Assembly (NCBI GenBank): GCA_021851325.1
Contig: JAJZDZ010000001.1
Coordinates: 62,001-126,000, forward strand
Direction of reading: 5' to 3'
Source of the DNA: Pseudomonadota bacterium
GTDB taxonomy: Bacteria > Pseudomonadota > Alphaproteobacteria > Micropepsales > Micropepsaceae
DNA: 64,000 nucleotides
Notes under the pieces: generated by a model
Databases searched by the model: none
Told to the model about the DNA's origin: nothing
The model's input: only the letters and a program-made list of their open reading frames with translations
Made by a program: the position numbers and the translations under genes
In this document: one piece after another, positions 16,050 to 25,958 of the stretch
Position numbering within the stretch: position 1 is the stretch's first letter
How the letters are laid out: each line of letters opens with the position of its first letter

Positions 16050-18668
16050 ATGCCGAAGCGTATGTTGATCGACGCCAGCCACCCGGAGGAGACCCGGGTG
16101 GTCGTTCTGGACGGCCAAAAAGTCGAAGAATTTGATTTTGAAGCCGCCGCCAAGCGTCCCCTGAAAGGCAACATCTATCTCGCCAAGGTGACGCGCGTGG
16201 AGCCGTCGCTCCAGGCCGCCTTCGTGGAATATGGCGGCAACCGGCAAGGGTTTCTGGCATTTTCAGAAATCCACCCCGATTACTACCAGATCCCGATTGC
16301 CGACCGCCAAGCGCTCCTTGCCGAGCAGGAGGCCGAAGCCCGCCGCCGCAACGAGGATGAGTTCGAGGCAGTAGAGACCGCCAGAAGCCGGCGGCGCCCC
16401 GAACCGGCCACCAGCGAGGGGGATGAAGATGCCCCCACAGCGTCGCTTGCGTCCATGGACGAGGATGGCACGCTCGAGGCTGAGGAGGCTTTGGAGGACA
16501 GCGCTGATGCCGGCGAAGACCTCGAAGACCGTGAGCCGGATCTGCCGCTTGACGCGGACGGCAGCGACGAGGCCGACGGGCAAGAGGCGGCCCCCGGAGC
16601 CGAGGACAGCGGTGCTTCAAGCGTGGCTGCAGCACGCCCGTCGCAACGCTGGGTGCGCAAGCGTCATTACAAGATCCAGGAAGTCATCAAACGCCGCCAG
16701 GTGATGCTGGTTCAGGTGGTCAAAGAAGAGCGCGGCAACAAGGGCGCGGCTCTCACAACCTATATGTCCCTGGCCGGACGCTATTGTGTGCTGATGCCAA
16801 ACACGCCGCGCGGCGGCGGTATCTCGCGCAAGATCACCAATGCAGCCGATCGCAAGCGTTTGAAAAGCGCGGCAGCGTCACTGGAACTGCCCGAGGGCAT
16901 GGGTCTTATCATCCGTACCGCCGGCGCCAATCGGACAAAACTCGAAATCAAGCGCGACTATGAGTACCTGCTGCGGATGTGGGATGCCGTACGAGAGCTG
17001 ACGCTAAAATCCAATGCTCCGTCCTGTGTGTATGAGGAAGGTGATCTCATCAAGCGGGCCATCCGTGATCTTTACAACAAGGATGTCAGTGAGGTCATTG
17101 TCGAGGGCGAAGACGGCTATCGTAACGCCAAGGACTTCATGCGCATGCTGATGCCCAGCCATGCGAAGAATGTCAAACAGTACAAAGACTCGGTTCCACT
17201 CTTCCACCGCCACCACATCGAAGCCCAGCTCGATGCGATGTTTTCCAACACCGTAACCTTGAAATCGGGCGGTTACATTGTGATTAACCAGACCGAAGCG
17301 CTGGTTGCAATCGACGTCAACTCGGGACGGGCGACACGCGAGCACAATATCGAGGATACCGCCTACAAGACCAATCTCGAGGCTGCCGAGGAAATCACGC
17401 GCCAGTTGCGGCTGCGCGATCTGGCCGGACTTATCGTCATCGACTTCATCGACATGGAGGACGCGCGTAACGATCGCAATGTCGAGAAGCGGTTACGGGA
17501 TTGCATCAAGAATGATCGGGCGCGGATACAGATCGGAAAGATCAGCCAGTTCGGCCTTCTGGAAATGTCGCGCCAGCGGCTGCGGGCCGGAGTTATCGCC
17601 GGATCGACCGTACCCTGCCCCCATTGTGCGGGCCAAGGCATCGTACGCAGCGTGGAATCGACGGCATTGCGCGTGCTGCGCGGACTGGAAGAGGAAGGCC
17701 AAAAGCAGCGTGCCGCCGCCTTGAGCATCCGCGTTCCCGCTGATGTAGCAATCTATACGCTGAACCAGAAGCGGCGTGAACTGATGCGCATCGAGTCCGA
17801 CTACCAGGTCGCCATCACTTTCGAACCCGATAACCAGGTCACACCCGGAAATTTCGAGATCGAGCGTTCCTTGCCGCGTATTCCCGAAGAACGTGAGCGC
17901 GTTGCCAGAGTAGCTGAGATCGAAATCCCGGCAGCGGAAGAGACCGGGAGCGAGGAACCCATAAGCGCGGAGACCCGACCCGAACCCGCCACGGCCGAAA
18001 GCACGGGCGGTAGACGCCGTCGCCGCCGTCGACGCGGACGTGATCGGGGGGAACTCGCAGGCCCGATCCCAGAAAGCGGTGCGGAAGAAACCTCCGCGGA
18101 AGCCCCCAGCGAGAGCTTGGAGACAGCCGCAGATGGGGAGACGCCAGCAGGTGAAGACGGTGCGGGCCGGCGTAAGCGCCGACGTCGTCGCAGAGGTCGG
18201 CGCGGCCGGCGGGAGCAATCTGCTGACGGCACGTTTGCCGAGACGGCTTCTGAAGCCGACGAGTTCGCGGCAGAGGACGCAAGCCCGTCTGACATTGTCG
18301 TGAACGAGGACGCCCTACCTGCGCCGACCGCCGATACCCTCTCATCGCAGCCAGTATTTGGCCTCGATATAGCACCAAACGCGGCCTCCACGCCGCAGTG
18401 GTCGCTCACCGCGCAAACCACCGAGCCCAAATCCCTGCCGGAGGCAAAGGCAACGCCCGCTCCGGTTGCGCCGGCAGATGACGCCATCAGCCAGTCAGAC
18501 AGACCGGGCACGGACTCAACGACGCCGCCAGCTGCCGCCAGTGCGTCCGAGCCGGCGGCCGAAGCGTCGCCGGACGTTGCCCAACCAGCACCGGTGCCCG
18601 AGGCAAAGCCCGCCGAGCCGCCCCGCAAGGGCTGGTGGCAACGCTCTTTCCTTAGCCGAGAGGGATAG
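16050..18668 (+). CDS. rne: Ribonuclease E/G
   Basis: Endoribonuclease for mRNA decay and rRNA/tRNA processing, 872 residues. The catalytic core starts at MPKRMLIDASHPEE. The S1 domain begins near residue 37 (KGNIYLAKVTRVEPSLQAAF) and is split by a long acidic Asp/Glu insert at about residues 95-195. DNase I-like catalytic residues are Asp422 (AIDVNSGRAT) and the Asp in VIDFIDMED; the Zn-link is C523-P-H-C526. The C-terminal ~280 residues are disordered, with two Arg-rich tracts (about 653-665 and 713-727) likely to bind RNA, and a Pro/Ala-rich tail ending KGWWQRSFLSREG. That tail is the likely degradosome scaffold. Confidence 0.96.
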   Translation: MPKRMLIDASHPEETRVVVLDGQKVEEFDFEAAAKRPLKGNIYLAKVTRVEPSLQAAFVEYGGNRQGFLAFSEIHPDYYQIPIADRQALLAEQEAEARRRNEDEFEAVETARSRRRPEPATSEGDEDAPTASLASMDEDGTLEAEEALEDSADAGEDLEDREPDLPLDADGSDEADGQEAAPGAEDSGASSVAAARPSQRWVRKRHYKIQEVIKRRQVMLVQVVKEERGNKGAALTTYMSLAGRYCVLMPNTPRGGGISRKITNAADRKRLKSAAASLELPEGMGLIIRTAGANRTKLEIKRDYEYLLRMWDAVRELTLKSNAPSCVYEEGDLIKRAIRDLYNKDVSEVIVEGEDGYRNAKDFMRMLMPSHAKNVKQYKDSVPLFHRHHIEAQLDAMFSNTVTLKSGGYIVINQTEALVAIDVNSGRATREHNIEDTAYKTNLEAAEEITRQLRLRDLAGLIVIDFIDMEDARNDRNVEKRLRDCIKNDRARIQIGKISQFGLLEMSRQRLRAGVIAGSTVPCPHCAGQGIVRSVESTALRVLRGLEEEGQKQRAAALSIRVPADVAIYTLNQKRRELMRIESDYQVAITFEPDNQVTPGNFEIERSLPRIPEERERVARVAEIEIPAAEETGSEEPISAETRPEPATAESTGGRRRRRRRRGRDRGELAGPIPESGAEETSAEAPSESLETAADGETPAGEDGAGRRKRRRRRRGRRGRREQSADGTFAETASEADEFAAEDASPSDIVVNEDALPAPTADTLSSQPVFGLDIAPNAASTPQWSLTAQTTEPKSLPEAKATPAPVAPADDAISQSDRPGTDSTTPPAAASASEPAAEASPDVAQPAPVPEAKPAEPPRKGWWQRSFLSREG

Positions 18669-18684
18669 GGACGCGGCTGTTGGT

Positions 18685-20181
18685 TCAGGACTTTCGCTTG
18701 CGGGCGGCAATGGCTACGGCAAAACCTGCCGCCCGCGGGTTGGTGAGAACCGAACACACCCCTTCGTGACAGGCGATGGCATTGACGCTGTCATTGCTGG
18801 TGACAAGTCCTTGTGGAATTCGGCTCATCGCGGTGAGACCACCGCCCCGTTCCAACTGATAGATGGCATAGGCCATCGCCGCTGCACTGCCCGGCCCCCC
18901 TGCGCCGGCACCGGCCAGAACCGGAGCAAAATCCGGGCCTGAGCCCGGGAGCAGGATCGGTCCGGTGTCATTGCGCACCAGAATCATCGGACTGAGGATC
19001 GCGGCATTTGCCAGCGCCTGTGCGCCATCGGGAGCCGCGGCCAGAACGATCCCGGTTCCCGCAATCGTGTGCCCGGCACCGAATGGTCCGTCCATGGTTA
19101 CCCCACAGGCAACCGCCTGGCCATTCTTGTCGAGCGCCGCAAAACCCGTGGCCCCCTCATCAGGCGTAGGCACAGCGAGACGGTCTGCGGCACGCGCCTG
19201 CGCCAGCGCACTTGCCGCAAGTGCCCCGGCATTGGCGTCACGCGCAGCGGCGCCGGCGGCGAAGAGTGCACGAACAACCGTCTGCGCAAAGCCACCTTCA
19301 CGCCGTTTGCCCGACGCCAGGAAAAGGCGGTCGCCATCGAGGCGCATGCTGGGAGCGGATTCAACCTGGGCGCGATAGGCCGCCAGTTGCTCCAGGCTCA
19401 AGGTACCACCCTCAGCAACGATGGCGTGCACGATCTGTGCACCCAGACGACCGCTATAGAACGCACCCGGCCCCTGACGACGCAGTCTGTCGAGCGTCGC
19501 CGCCAGCGCGGGAGCCCGAACGATGGTGCCGATCGGCTTAACCTGTCCGGTGGCAGTGAGAAATTCCCCTGCCAGGGTTGGGTCCTGGCGAATACGTTCC
19601 AGATTTGCAGTCAGCCGCTGCTCAAGCGCCGCCGATACCGGAAATCCGGTTGCGGCCATCGCTTCGGCATAGGCCACGTCCCGCGCCCAGGGCAGCTTGC
19701 CATACCGGCTATGAAGTACCTGAAAGCCGCGCACATTACCCGGAATCCCATATTTGCCGGCTCCCGCCCTGCCCGTCATGAAGGTGACGGTATGCGCCTT
19801 ACCGCTGTGTTCATCATAGACCACACAGGCCCCACCTCCGCCCAGGCTGGCAGCCCCAGGGAAGGTCACGGCCATTGCAAGGTAGAGTGCGGTCACCGCG
19901 TCCGTCGCACTGCCGCCTTCGTGCAGCACTGCGGAGGCGGCCTTGACCGCCGAGGGCTCGTCCCCGACGACATAGCCGGCGCGCGGATAACTGGTACCCG
20001 TACCCAACAGCGCGCCAAGTGAGAGGCTACCGCTGCCACTGCTCTTCGCGCTTGAACCGGAGGCTTGCCCCGATTGAGATACCTCGAGCCCCCGATTGGG
20101 GTTATAGGTTAATCCGCCCAACGAGCAGCCGCTGAGAAGAAGAACCCCTGAAAGACACAGCAGAAGGCGCAGACGTGGCAT
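18685..20181 (-). CDS. Gamma-glutamyltransferase-like lipoprotein
   Basis: Protein of 498 residues resembling gamma-glutamyltranspeptidase, an N-terminal nucleophile hydrolase. A lipoprotein signal is clear: hydrophobic residues 5-17 and lipobox L-S-G-C19. The N-terminal half has the family segment GGSATDAVTALYLAMAV and GGGGACVVYD. The presumed autocleavage and catalytic Thr is Thr345 in DEGATGF, where classical enzymes have TTH. Late GPFGAG and SMxxxR-like features are only partly conserved. Activity on glutathione is therefore uncertain. I chose the ATG at 20181 because it opens the lipoprotein signal; the frame extends upstream to 20307. It converges on rne with 16 nt between stops. Confidence 0.8.
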   Translation of the reverse strand: MPRLRLLLCLSGVLLLSGCSLGGLTYNPNRGLEVSQSGQASGSSAKSSGSGSLSLGALLGTGTSYPRAGYVVGDEPSAVKAASAVLHEGGSATDAVTALYLAMAVTFPGAASLGGGGACVVYDEHSGKAHTVTFMTGRAGAGKYGIPGNVRGFQVLHSRYGKLPWARDVAYAEAMAATGFPVSAALEQRLTANLERIRQDPTLAGEFLTATGQVKPIGTIVRAPALAATLDRLRRQGPGAFYSGRLGAQIVHAIVAEGGTLSLEQLAAYRAQVESAPSMRLDGDRLFLASGKRREGGFAQTVVRALFAAGAAARDANAGALAASALAQARAADRLAVPTPDEGATGFAALDKNGQAVACGVTMDGPFGAGHTIAGTGIVLAAAPDGAQALANAAILSPMILVRNDTGPILLPGSGPDFAPVLAGAGAGGPGSAAAMAYAIYQLERGGGLTAMSRIPQGLVTSNDSVNAIACHEGVCSVLTNPRAAGFAVAIAARKRKS

Positions 20182-20310
20182 GAAATGGTCCAATTTTTGT
20201 GGTTCAGATCGCGCGTCGACGTGACATAGCGGCCCTGATTGACGCCGGGCGGCCCCACTCATAGGGTCCGCTTCCGGGATGTGGCGCGGGCTGAGAGGAG
20301 AGGTCAAGCC

Positions 20311-21735
20311 TTGGCGTTTTGCAACCCTCGGATCCGCATATTTGCCGGCCGCCTCAAAGTGGTGCTGCGGATCCTCGTTTTTGCCGGACCGACCCTGGTC
20401 GCGTTACTGGCAGCGACAACATCAGCCTCGGCGCAAGGCATCGAAATCATCCGCGACACAGAAATCGAGCGCGTCCTTTATTCGTATGAGCGTCCCCTGC
20501 TGCGGGCCGCCGGCGTCGATCCCTCGACAATACATATCTATCTGAATGCTGATCCGACCATTAATGCTTTCGCCGCGCAAAGCCCGCTCCAAAGTGAAGG
20601 CGAGGACATCTTCGTCAATACCGGGCTTTTGACCCAGCTTAAAACTCCCAACGAGGTCAAGGGCGTGCTCGCGCACGAGACCGGACACATCGCCGGTGGC
20701 GATGTGATTCGCGGCGCCATGGCGATGCAGAAGGCCACCATCCCGATGCTGCTCGGAATGCTCGTGGGTGTTGTGGCGATGGTTGCAGGGGGGGGAGCTG
20801 CCGGGATGGGCGCCTTTGTCCTTGGCCAGCAGGCGGCCATGTCACAGTATTTGGAGTTTTCTCGGGCGCAGGAATCTACCGCCGACCAGCGCGGTGTCAC
20901 CTATCTGACCCGTACCCATCAGTCTGCCGAAGGCATGCTGAAGGTGTTCGAAATGCTGGCCCAGCAGCAGCGCATGAGCGCGGATTTCAACAAGACCTTC
21001 ATTTCGGATCACCCCGCAGACGACATTCGCATCGATGAGTTGCGCAAACGAGTGGACGAAAGCCCCTATAAGGACGTCAAGGACAGTCCTGCGGTCGTCC
21101 ATGAATTCCACATGATTCAGGCCAAGCTGATCGGCTATCTCGACAAGCCGTCCGAGGTCCTGCGCCTTTATCCGCCCTCCAACAACAGCGATGAGGCGCT
21201 CTATGCCCGCGCCATGGCCTATTTCCGCGAGCCCGACTTCACCAAGGCGCTGTCGCAGATCCAGACCTTGATCAAACGCGAGCCCAAGAATCCGTATTTC
21301 TGGGAGATGTACGGGCAGATCCTGGTCGAAATGAGCAAGCCAAGAGCCGGCATCATTCCTTATCAGAAGGCCGTGGACCTGCTGCCTGACGCGCCACTGA
21401 TCCGGGTCTCGCTCGCAGCGGCGCAAATCGCCACCAATGAGCCCTCCGAAATCAAGGCCGCAGTCGGCAATCTACAGGTTGCCATGCAGCAGGACAGAAC
21501 CAACACCTTTGGCTGGTACGAGGAAGCCCAGGCCTATTCAACACTGGGCAATCAAGCGATGGCAGACCTGGCCACCGCTGAACGCTATTACTGGAGTGGT
21601 GGCATGCAGGCTGCGGCGATGTTCGCCAATCGCGCGGCGCATGGTTTAAAACCGGGCACGGTTGCCTGGCAGCGGGCGAGCGACATCATCTCTACGGCAA
21701 CATCCCTCGTTCGCCAGCAACACGATAGAGGCTAA
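20311..21735 (+). CDS. Periplasmic M48 metalloprotease with TPR-like C-terminus (BepA-like)
   Basis: With the TTG start at 20311 the protein has 474 residues. I prefer that start because an AGGAGAGG ribosome site lies 7 nt before it; the open frame begins at another TTG (20239). A signal peptide (about residues 16-42, ending SASAQ) is followed by an M48 domain with H122-E-T-G-H126 and the downstream Glu in a FSRAQESTADQRG segment. The C-terminal ~180 residues are helical with TPR character (DEALYARAMAYFREPDF, KNPYFWEMYGQIL). The layout matches BepA/YfgC, which assists or degrades outer-membrane proteins. It is followed 7 nt later by a DsbA-like gene. Confidence 0.88.
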   Translation: MAFCNPRIRIFAGRLKVVLRILVFAGPTLVALLAATTSASAQGIEIIRDTEIERVLYSYERPLLRAAGVDPSTIHIYLNADPTINAFAAQSPLQSEGEDIFVNTGLLTQLKTPNEVKGVLAHETGHIAGGDVIRGAMAMQKATIPMLLGMLVGVVAMVAGGGAAGMGAFVLGQQAAMSQYLEFSRAQESTADQRGVTYLTRTHQSAEGMLKVFEMLAQQQRMSADFNKTFISDHPADDIRIDELRKRVDESPYKDVKDSPAVVHEFHMIQAKLIGYLDKPSEVLRLYPPSNNSDEALYARAMAYFREPDFTKALSQIQTLIKREPKNPYFWEMYGQILVEMSKPRAGIIPYQKAVDLLPDAPLIRVSLAAAQIATNEPSEIKAAVGNLQVAMQQDRTNTFGWYEEAQAYSTLGNQAMADLATAERYYWSGGMQAAAMFANRAAHGLKPGTVAWQRASDIISTATSLVRQQHDRG

Positions 21736-21742
21736 GTACACC

Positions 21743-22489
21743 ATGAGTTTCAGAACTACGCTGACAAGTGCCCTGGCCGGCGCGGTCATCGCCGTGGCAA
21801 GTGTCTATGGCCTGTCAGTGGCCGGACTGCTTCCGACACCAAACACGACGGCGACGGTGCGCAGCTATCTTCTTGCCCATCCCGACATTCTTGTGGCGAT
21901 GAGCAACCGCTTGCAGGAGGAGCAGCAAATTGCCGATGACGCAGCCCGTCAGTCCGCCGTCGACAAGCTTGGCCTGAAGCCGTTCTTTGATCCCAAACTC
22001 GCCTTTATCACCGGACCCGCCAACGCCAAGACAACATTTGTCGAGTTCTTCGATTATAATTGCCCCTTCTGCCGTGCCTCCAATCCAGCGGTTGAAGCCT
22101 TTTACAATGCGCACAAGAAGGATGCCCGTTTTGCCTTCATTGAATTTCCTATCAAGGGGAGCGCATCGGTCGCAGCGGCACGCCTTGCCATCGCGGCGCG
22201 GTCACAACCAGACAAATATCTTGCATATCATTTTGCCATGATGCGTCAGCACGGCGTGGTGGACCGCAAGGTCGCCCTTGCCATTGCGCAAGAGGTTGGA
22301 CTGGACGTGAAGAAGCTGCGGCAGGACGCACGGGACAATTCCGTAACCGAAGCTATCAACAACGCCAATGCTCTGGCCATGGCGGCTGATATTGACGGCA
22401 CACCCGCATTCATTGTCGACGGACGGATGCGCGAAGGCGCCGTCAATGCCCACCAGCTGACGCGCCTGATGCGTCCGCGCTCAAGTTAG
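21743..22489 (+). CDS. DsbA-family periplasmic thiol oxidoreductase
   Basis: Protein of 248 residues, start at 21743 just after the M48 gene (7-nt gap), so co-expression is likely. The N-terminal hydrophobic segment (residues 8-30) is a signal peptide or anchor. A helical stretch (35-75) precedes the thioredoxin fold. The active site is C107-P-F-C110 in DYNCPFCR, and the cis-Pro loop is GTPAF. This is the BdbD/ScsC-like branch (COG1651) and not classical DsbA, which has CPHC. It probably forms or isomerises disulfides in envelope proteins; pairing with the M48 protease suggests shared work in outer-membrane protein folding. Confidence 0.9.
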   Translation: MSFRTTLTSALAGAVIAVASVYGLSVAGLLPTPNTTATVRSYLLAHPDILVAMSNRLQEEQQIADDAARQSAVDKLGLKPFFDPKLAFITGPANAKTTFVEFFDYNCPFCRASNPAVEAFYNAHKKDARFAFIEFPIKGSASVAAARLAIAARSQPDKYLAYHFAMMRQHGVVDRKVALAIAQEVGLDVKKLRQDARDNSVTEAINNANALAMAADIDGTPAFIVDGRMREGAVNAHQLTRLMRPRSS

Positions 22490-22531
22490 ATCATTGCAGC
22501 CGCATTGCGTTCTGCAACACGCGAAGGCAGC

Positions 22532-23518
22532 TCAGATCAGGCCCGCCAAAGGGCTGGAGGGGTCGGCATAGCGCTTTTTGGGCATGCGTCCAGCCAGATA
22601 GGCGAGCCGCCCTGCCTGTACCGCATGCCTCATGGCCGCCGCCATCAAGACCGGATGCTTGGCTTCGGCGATGGCGGTGTTCATCAGCACGGCGTCACAG
22701 CCCAGCTCCATGGCAATGGCGGCATCGGAGGCTGTACCCACGCCCGCATCCACGATGACAGGAACCTTGGCCTCCTCGATGATCATGCGGATGCCGACCG
22801 GATTCTGCAGCCCCAGCCCGGAGCCGATCGGAGCGGCCAGCGGCATGATTGCGCAGACACCCAATTCCTCAAGACGTTTGGCCATCAGGGGGTCATCGCT
22901 GCAATACACCATGACCTGAAAGCCTTCCCTGATCAGCAGTTCCGTCGCCCGCAGGGTTTCGATCATGTCCGGGTAAAGCGTCTTACGATCGCCCAGCACT
23001 TCGAGTTTAACGAGGTCCCAGCCACCGACTTCGCGAGCCAGACGCAGCGTTCTGACCGCCTCTTCACCGGTGAAGCAGCCCGCCGTGTTAGGCAGATAGG
23101 TGTATTTCCGCGGATCGATGAAATCCATCAGCTTGGGCTGGGCCGGGTCGCTCAGATTAACCCGGCGCACTGCCACGGTCACCATTTCGGCCCCGGAGGC
23201 TTCCAGCGCTGCCGCGTTCTCGGCATAGCTCTTGTACTTGCCAGTGCCCACAATCAGCCGCGATTGGAATTGACGCCCGGCGATCACCAGCGGCTGCGCG
23301 GCGGCCGACAGATTGCCCCCGCCGATGAAATGAACAATTTCAAGCCGGTCGCCAGCGGCAACCTCGACGCTATCATATTGAGAGCGCGGCACGATCTCGA
23401 GATTGCGCTCAATCGCAATCTTGCCGGTCTCGATCCCGAGCTCCGCCAAGAGGGCAGCCAGGGTCATGGGTCCGGACAACTTGCGGTCCTCGCCGTTGAT
23501 GATGACATGAAGGGACAT
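22532..23518 (-). CDS. thiG: Fused sulfur carrier ThiS and thiazole synthase ThiG
   Basis: One 328-residue protein with two thiamin-pathway modules. Residues 1-68 are a ThiS ubiquitin-like domain ([14 protein letters not shown]...) ending HFIGGG, the sulfur-accepting Gly-Gly. After a short linker, residues 77-328 are ThiG ([20 protein letters not shown]...), with the Schiff-base Lys171 in [10 protein letters not shown] and the phosphate-site segments [11 protein letters not shown] and [10 protein letters not shown]. It forms the thiazole ring from deoxyxylulose phosphate, dehydroglycine and ThiS sulfur. The ATG at 23518 has an AGGAACAGG ribosome site. No other thi gene is in the window. Divergent from aroQ. 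Confidence 0.94.
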   Translation of the reverse strand: MSLHVIINGEDRKLSGPMTLAALLAELGIETGKIAIERNLEIVPRSQYDSVEVAAGDRLEIVHFIGGGNLSAAAQPLVIAGRQFQSRLIVGTGKYKSYAENAAALEASGAEMVTVAVRRVNLSDPAQPKLMDFIDPRKYTYLPNTAGCFTGEEAVRTLRLAREVGGWDLVKLEVLGDRKTLYPDMIETLRATELLIREGFQVMVYCSDDPLMAKRLEELGVCAIMPLAAPIGSGLGLQNPVGIRMIIEEAKVPVIVDAGVGTASDAAIAMELGCDAVLMNTAIAEAKHPVLMAAAMRHAVQAGRLAYLAGRMPKKRYADPSSPLAGLI

Positions 23519-23602
23519 AAAGCCTGTTCCTAGCTGGTATTTCCATTGGCCGCGCTCGCCCAGTATAACGGCCAGCGCAAACCGGGTGAACGGGAGAAAC
23601 CC

Positions 23603-24058
23603 TTGGCCAAAGCCAGGCCGATATATGTGCTGAACGGGCCCAATCTCAACCTTCTGGGGCTTCGCGAACCCGAGATCTATGGCCGCACACGTCTCAGCGA
23701 CATCGAAGCTGCGGTGGTGGCACGCGCGGCTACCCACAAGCTTGACGTGACATTTCGTCAGTCAAATCATGAAGGTATGCTGGTGGACTGGATCCAGGAG
23801 GCCCGTAATGAGGCTTCCGGGCTGATTCTCAATGCCGGCGCCTTCACCCATACCTCGGTCGCCATTCACGATGCGTTGCGGGCGCTTGACCGGCCGGTAA
23901 TCGAAGTCCATCTCTCCAATCCTTACGCTCGGGAATCTTTCCGGCACCACTCCTATGTCAGCCCCATTGCCACAGGGGTGATTTGCGGGTTGAAAGAGCA
24001 AGGCTACCTCTTGGCCGTCGACGCACTGGCCAAGCTTCTCAAGGATGCGAACGCATGA
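23603..24058 (+). CDS. aroQ: Type II 3-dehydroquinate dehydratase
   Basis: Shikimate-pathway enzyme of 151 residues that dehydrates 3-dehydroquinate. The N-terminal [21 protein letters not shown] contains the catalytic Tyr26. [14 protein letters not shown] and the HLSN motif with its catalytic His are all present. I place the start at TTG 23603, preceded by GGGAG at good spacing; another TTG at 23546 would add 19 atypical residues. A -10-like TATAAC lies at 23564-23569. The stop overlaps the accB start as ATGA, which ties it to the accB-accC operon, a common alphaproteobacterial arrangement. Confidence 0.94.
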   Translation: MAKARPIYVLNGPNLNLLGLREPEIYGRTRLSDIEAAVVARAATHKLDVTFRQSNHEGMLVDWIQEARNEASGLILNAGAFTHTSVAIHDALRALDRPVIEVHLSNPYARESFRHHSYVSPIATGVICGLKEQGYLLAVDALAKLLKDANA

Positions 24059-24552
24059 GCAGTAAAGACGCCAAAGAGGCGCAACAATCTCCACGGGCGA
24101 GCGGCAGCATCGACGCCTCGGTCATCCGTGAGCTGGCTGAGCTTTTGACTGAAACCAGCCTCACGGAAATCGAAGTGGAGCAGGCGGGCCTGCGCATCCG
24201 GGTCGCACGCCAGCTCAACACGGTCTATGGCGGCATCCCTGCGGCCATGCCCGCAGCTGCCCCGCCAGCTCCTGCTCTGGCCCCTGACGCTACTGCGGCG
24301 AGGCGCGAAACCCCTTCAGCAGGTACCATCACCTCGCCGATGGTCGGCACGGTCTATGTCGCCCCCGAGCCCGGAGCTCCGGCCTTTGTCAAACCCGGAG
24401 ACAGCGTCAAGGAAGGCGACACACTTCTGATCGTCGAGGCGATGAAGACCATGAACCCGATCACGGCGCCACGTTCCGGCGTGGTCAAGGAAATTTGTGT
24501 ACGGGACGGCGAGCCGGTCGAGTTCGGCCAGGCACTGGTCGTGCTGGGCTGA
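24055..24552 (+). CDS. accB: Biotin carboxyl carrier protein of acetyl-CoA carboxylase
   Basis: Carries biotin between the carboxylase and transferase halves of acetyl-CoA carboxylase, first step of fatty acid synthesis. It has 165 residues. The N-terminal helix (about 20-52, [22 protein letters not shown]) is followed by a Pro/Ala-rich hinge (60-85) and the biotinyl domain (92-165). Biotin is attached to Lys131 in EAMKTMN. The start overlaps the aroQ stop (ATGA), and accC begins 1 nt after its stop, indicating tight coupling of the three genes. Confidence 0.96.
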   Translation: MSSKDAKEAQQSPRASGSIDASVIRELAELLTETSLTEIEVEQAGLRIRVARQLNTVYGGIPAAMPAAAPPAPALAPDATAARRETPSAGTITSPMVGTVYVAPEPGAPAFVKPGDSVKEGDTLLIVEAMKTMNPITAPRSGVVKEICVRDGEPVEFGQALVVLG

Positions 24553-24553
24553 C

Positions 24554-25900
24554 ATGTTCGAGAAAGTCCTCATCGCCAATCGCGGCGAAATCGCCCTGCG
24601 CATCAACCGTGCCTGCAAGGAAATGGGCATCTCGACGGTGGCCATTCACAGCACCGCCGATGCCGACGCCATGCATGTACGTCTTGCTGACGAAAGCGTC
24701 TGTGTTGGCCCTCCCGCCGCCGCGCAGTCCTATCTCAACATCCCGCAAATCATTGCGGCGTGTGAGATCACCGGTGCCGAGGCTATCCACCCCGGTTATG
24801 GCTTTTTGTCCGAGAACGCCCGCTTTGCTGAAATCGTGAAGGAGCATGGTCTCGTATTCATCGGGCCACAACCCGAGCAGATTCGCCTCATGGGGGACAA
24901 GATCGCGGCCAAACAGGCTGCCAAATCCGCGGGCATTCCCACGGTTCCGGGGTCGGACGGAGGCGTCACCTCCGATGACCAAGCCAAGCGCATCGCCGGC
25001 GACATTGGTTACCCGGTCCTGATCAAGGCCGCGGCCGGCGGTGGCGGCCGCGGCATGAAGGTGGCCCGTTCGGAAAGCGAACTGCACCTCGCCTTGGCCA
25101 CCGCCCGCGCGGAAGCCAAGGCCGCTTTCGGTGATGATGCCGTCTATATCGAAAAATATCTCTCCCGGCCCCGGCACATTGAAGTTCAGGTTCTTGCCGA
25201 TTCATTTGGCAAGGTGCTGCACCTGGGCGAACGGGACTGCTCGCTGCAGCGACGGCACCAGAAGGTGTGGGAAGAAGCTCCCTCCCCGGCGCTCAATGCA
25301 ACCCAGCGCCAGGAAATTGGCCGCACCGTCACGACGGCGCTCGAGAAACTGGGGTATCTGGGGGCCGGGACGATCGAATTCCTGTTTGAGGACGGGCGCT
25401 TCTATTTCATTGAAATGAACACCCGACTTCAGGTCGAGCACCCCATTACCGAGGCCATCACCGGCATCGACATCGTGCGTGAGCAGCTGCGCATTGCCGC
25501 GGGCTTTCCGCTCGAGCTGGAGCAGCGCGACATCACCATCTCCGGCCATGCCATCGAGTGTCGCATCAATGCTGAAAATCCCTTTACTTTCAGGCCCTCG
25601 CCGGGACTCATTGAGGCGTTTCATTCGCCCGGCGGGCTCGGCGTTCGCTTTGATTCGGCAATGTATACCGGGTACCGCATTCCGCCCTATTACGACAGCC
25701 TCGCGGGCAAGCTGATCGTGCATGGCCGCAACCGCAATGAATGTCTGATGCGTCTGCGCCGGGCTCTTGATGAACTTGTTGTCGCCGGGATTGAGACCAC
25801 GATCCCGTTGTTTCAGCGCCTGGTCCGCGAACCCGACATCATCAACGGTGACTATAACATTCACTGGCTTGAACACTGGCTGGCCAGCCACCCCTCCTGA
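24554..25900 (+). CDS. accC: Biotin carboxylase subunit of acetyl-CoA carboxylase
   Basis: ATP-grasp enzyme of 448 residues that carboxylates biotin on AccB. The N-terminal [17 protein letters not shown] is diagnostic. The Gly-rich ATP loop [12 protein letters not shown], the HIEVQ segment, the [13 protein letters not shown] stretch and the catalytic [14 protein letters not shown] motif are intact. Length is normal. The ATG at 24554 follows the accB stop by 1 nt. The open frame extends further upstream inside accB but that part is not AccC sequence. Confidence 0.97.
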   Translation: MFEKVLIANRGEIALRINRACKEMGISTVAIHSTADADAMHVRLADESVCVGPPAAAQSYLNIPQIIAACEITGAEAIHPGYGFLSENARFAEIVKEHGLVFIGPQPEQIRLMGDKIAAKQAAKSAGIPTVPGSDGGVTSDDQAKRIAGDIGYPVLIKAAAGGGGRGMKVARSESELHLALATARAEAKAAFGDDAVYIEKYLSRPRHIEVQVLADSFGKVLHLGERDCSLQRRHQKVWEEAPSPALNATQRQEIGRTVTTALEKLGYLGAGTIEFLFEDGRFYFIEMNTRLQVEHPITEAITGIDIVREQLRIAAGFPLELEQRDITISGHAIECRINAENPFTFRPSPGLIEAFHSPGGLGVRFDSAMYTGYRIPPYYDSLAGKLIVHGRNRNECLMRLRRALDELVVAGIETTIPLFQRLVREPDIINGDYNIHWLEHWLASHPS

Positions 25901-25958
25901 TTTCATGTGGCAGGGCAAATCGGCTATGCTGCCCCCACAAACACGGGGGGACCCAGCC

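Noticed and set aside
22494-22517. TTGCAG...CTGCAA hairpin between the DsbA-like gene and thiG
   Set aside because: Only 6 bp with a 12-nt loop and no T-run, too weak to call a terminator.
22505-23533. Open frame of 342 codons on the plus strand
   Set aside because: It is antisense to the ThiS-ThiG gene, whose motifs are intact, and shows no protein-like features.
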